A stretch of DNA of 64,000 nucleotides from Verrucomicrobiia bacterium (GTDB lineage Bacteria > Verrucomicrobiota > Verrucomicrobiia > Limisphaerales > UBA9464): contig JAHCBB010000022.1 in NCBI GenBank assembly GCA_019634635.1, positions 1 through 64,000 of the forward strand, read 5' to 3'. How positions within the stretch are numbered: the first letter of the stretch is position 1; every line of letters starts with the position of its first letter. Position numbers and translations under genes: made by a program. The notes under the pieces were generated by a model. It did not search any database and had not been told where the DNA came from. It saw only the letters and a list, made by a program, of their open reading frames with translations. Positions 63,343 through 64,000 of the stretch are shown one piece after another.

Positions 63343-64000
63343 TCACTTCAGTTTGATTCGTGAAAATGCATCCCATTGCGACATGTCGGACAGGACGACC
63401 ACATCGCCGGTCGCGAGCCCTTCCAACACCTCGATGGTGCTGACGGAGCTGCGGCCCAGCTTTACACTCACGCGGTCGGCTTCCCCGCTGGCGTTGACCC
63501 TGAAGAGACCGATGGTCGCATCGGGCTGTGCGCTGAAGGGACGGCCGACATAGAGCACATCCTCCAACCGCTCCAGTTCGATGGTTCCGTCCACGCTCAG
63601 GTCTGGCCGCGCGCCGCGAGGCAGGGCTCCAACGAGCTTCACGTCCACCGTCACGGTCCCGTTCTGCACCGCCGGATCCACCCGGGTGACAACGCCATCT
63701 ATCACTCCATTGCGCGTGTCAATCGCCGCCCGCTGGCCGATCTGCACGTCACGCGCCTGGGTCTCGGGGATCTTCACCTCGGCCTTGAGCCGGGTCGGCT
63801 GCACAATCTTCGCCAGCGTCGTGCCCGGGCCCATTCGCTGTCCGACCTGCAGCGTTTCGCGGCCATCACCGACGGACTGCAGGACGCCCTCGACGCCCGC
63901 GCGCACCTTGAGGGCGGCAACCTGTTTGCGACGCAACGCCACCGACGCACGCAGCTTTTCGACCTCGGCCTCCTGGACGGCCAGTTGGGCCTGGTCGGAG
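63343..64000 (-). CDS. Periplasmic adaptor (membrane fusion) protein of an ABC efflux pump, partial
   Basis: The C-terminal 218 residues of a HlyD/MacA/RND-type adaptor are visible; the frame runs off the right edge. The end of the alpha-hairpin coiled coil (SDQAQLAVQEAEVEKLRASVALRRKQV) comes first. The lipoyl half-domain (LKVRAGVEGVLQSVGDGRETLQVGQRMGPGTTLAKIVQP), beta-barrel (LKAEVKIPETQARDVQIGQRAAIDTRNGVIDGVVTRVDPAVQNGTVTVDVKL) and membrane-proximal domain follow. It would bridge an inner-membrane ABC permease to an outer-membrane channel; none of the latter is seen in the window. Confidence 0.9.
   Translation of the reverse strand, partial: SDQAQLAVQEAEVEKLRASVALRRKQVAALKVRAGVEGVLQSVGDGRETLQVGQRMGPGTTLAKIVQPTRLKAEVKIPETQARDVQIGQRAAIDTRNGVIDGVVTRVDPAVQNGTVTVDVKLVGALPRGARPDLSVDGTIELERLEDVLYVGRPFSAQPDATIGLFRVNASGEADRVSVKLGRSSVSTIEVLEGLATGDVVVLSDMSQWDAFSRIKLK

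Overview
This 64 kb, GC-rich window most resembles a chromosome of the Verrucomicrobiota, probably a Pedosphaera/Limisphaerales-type bacterium. That placement is inferred from a pseudopilin of the planctomycete/verrucomicrobial type, a DUF1080 (3-keto-disaccharide hydrolase-like) gene, secreted proteins with a short C-terminal Trp/Phe-Phe-Arg domain, dispersed GC-rich tandem repeats and small hairpin (REP) repeats. No rRNA operon or taxonomic marker is present, so the placement is not proven.

Left part (1-24.9 kb), mostly housekeeping and envelope genes: REP hairpins (1-390), a UDP-sugar dehydrogenase, tRNA-Thr(CGU), a ~145-bp tandem repeat array, DNA polymerase IV, an MBL-like protein, a LolC/E-LolD lipoprotein-release pair, a three-gene Mla/MCE lipid-transport operon with a strikingly degenerate ATPase, a protein with two STN/secretin-N-like repeats next to a pseudopilin, an operon of YmdB phosphodiesterase, HEAT-like protein and XseA, an SRAP (YedK) protein, a large secreted protein with a strong terminator, a glycoside hydrolase/lytic transglycosylase pair, a VapBC toxin-antitoxin pair, a DUF5009 acyltransferase-like membrane protein, UvrA, and a second tandem array that is an inverted relative of the first.

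Middle part (24.9-37.5 kb), accessory: DUF1080 protein plus esterase (overlapping), a nitrilase-family amidohydrolase, a secreted protein, a polytopic membrane serine hydrolase, two lipoproteins (one a large alpha/beta hydrolase), a CbxX/CfxQ-type AAA ATPase ending in a zinc ribbon, and a RAYT transposase remnant enclosed by 13-bp inverted repeats, with a 139-bp non-autonomous relative upstream.

Right part (37.5-64 kb), all on the minus strand: a large macrolide-exporter-like (MacAB/ADOP) locus. Transcription runs from a membrane-fusion adaptor (cut by the window end) through two ABC ATPases and eight full-length ~800-residue ADOP-type permeases, plus one permease fragment. Between the permeases lie five versions of a small element: a four-helix-bundle ORF (23S rRNA intervening-sequence protein family) bounded by inverted heptanucleotide arrays (GAGTTAT)n ... 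(ATAACTC)n. The arrays supply both the ATG start and the TAA stop of the ORF. Two copies are intact, two are decayed, and one is reduced to a 21-codon remnant. An ankyrin-repeat gene and a methyltransferase island are also embedded. The heptad-bounded elements are the most unusual thing in the window.
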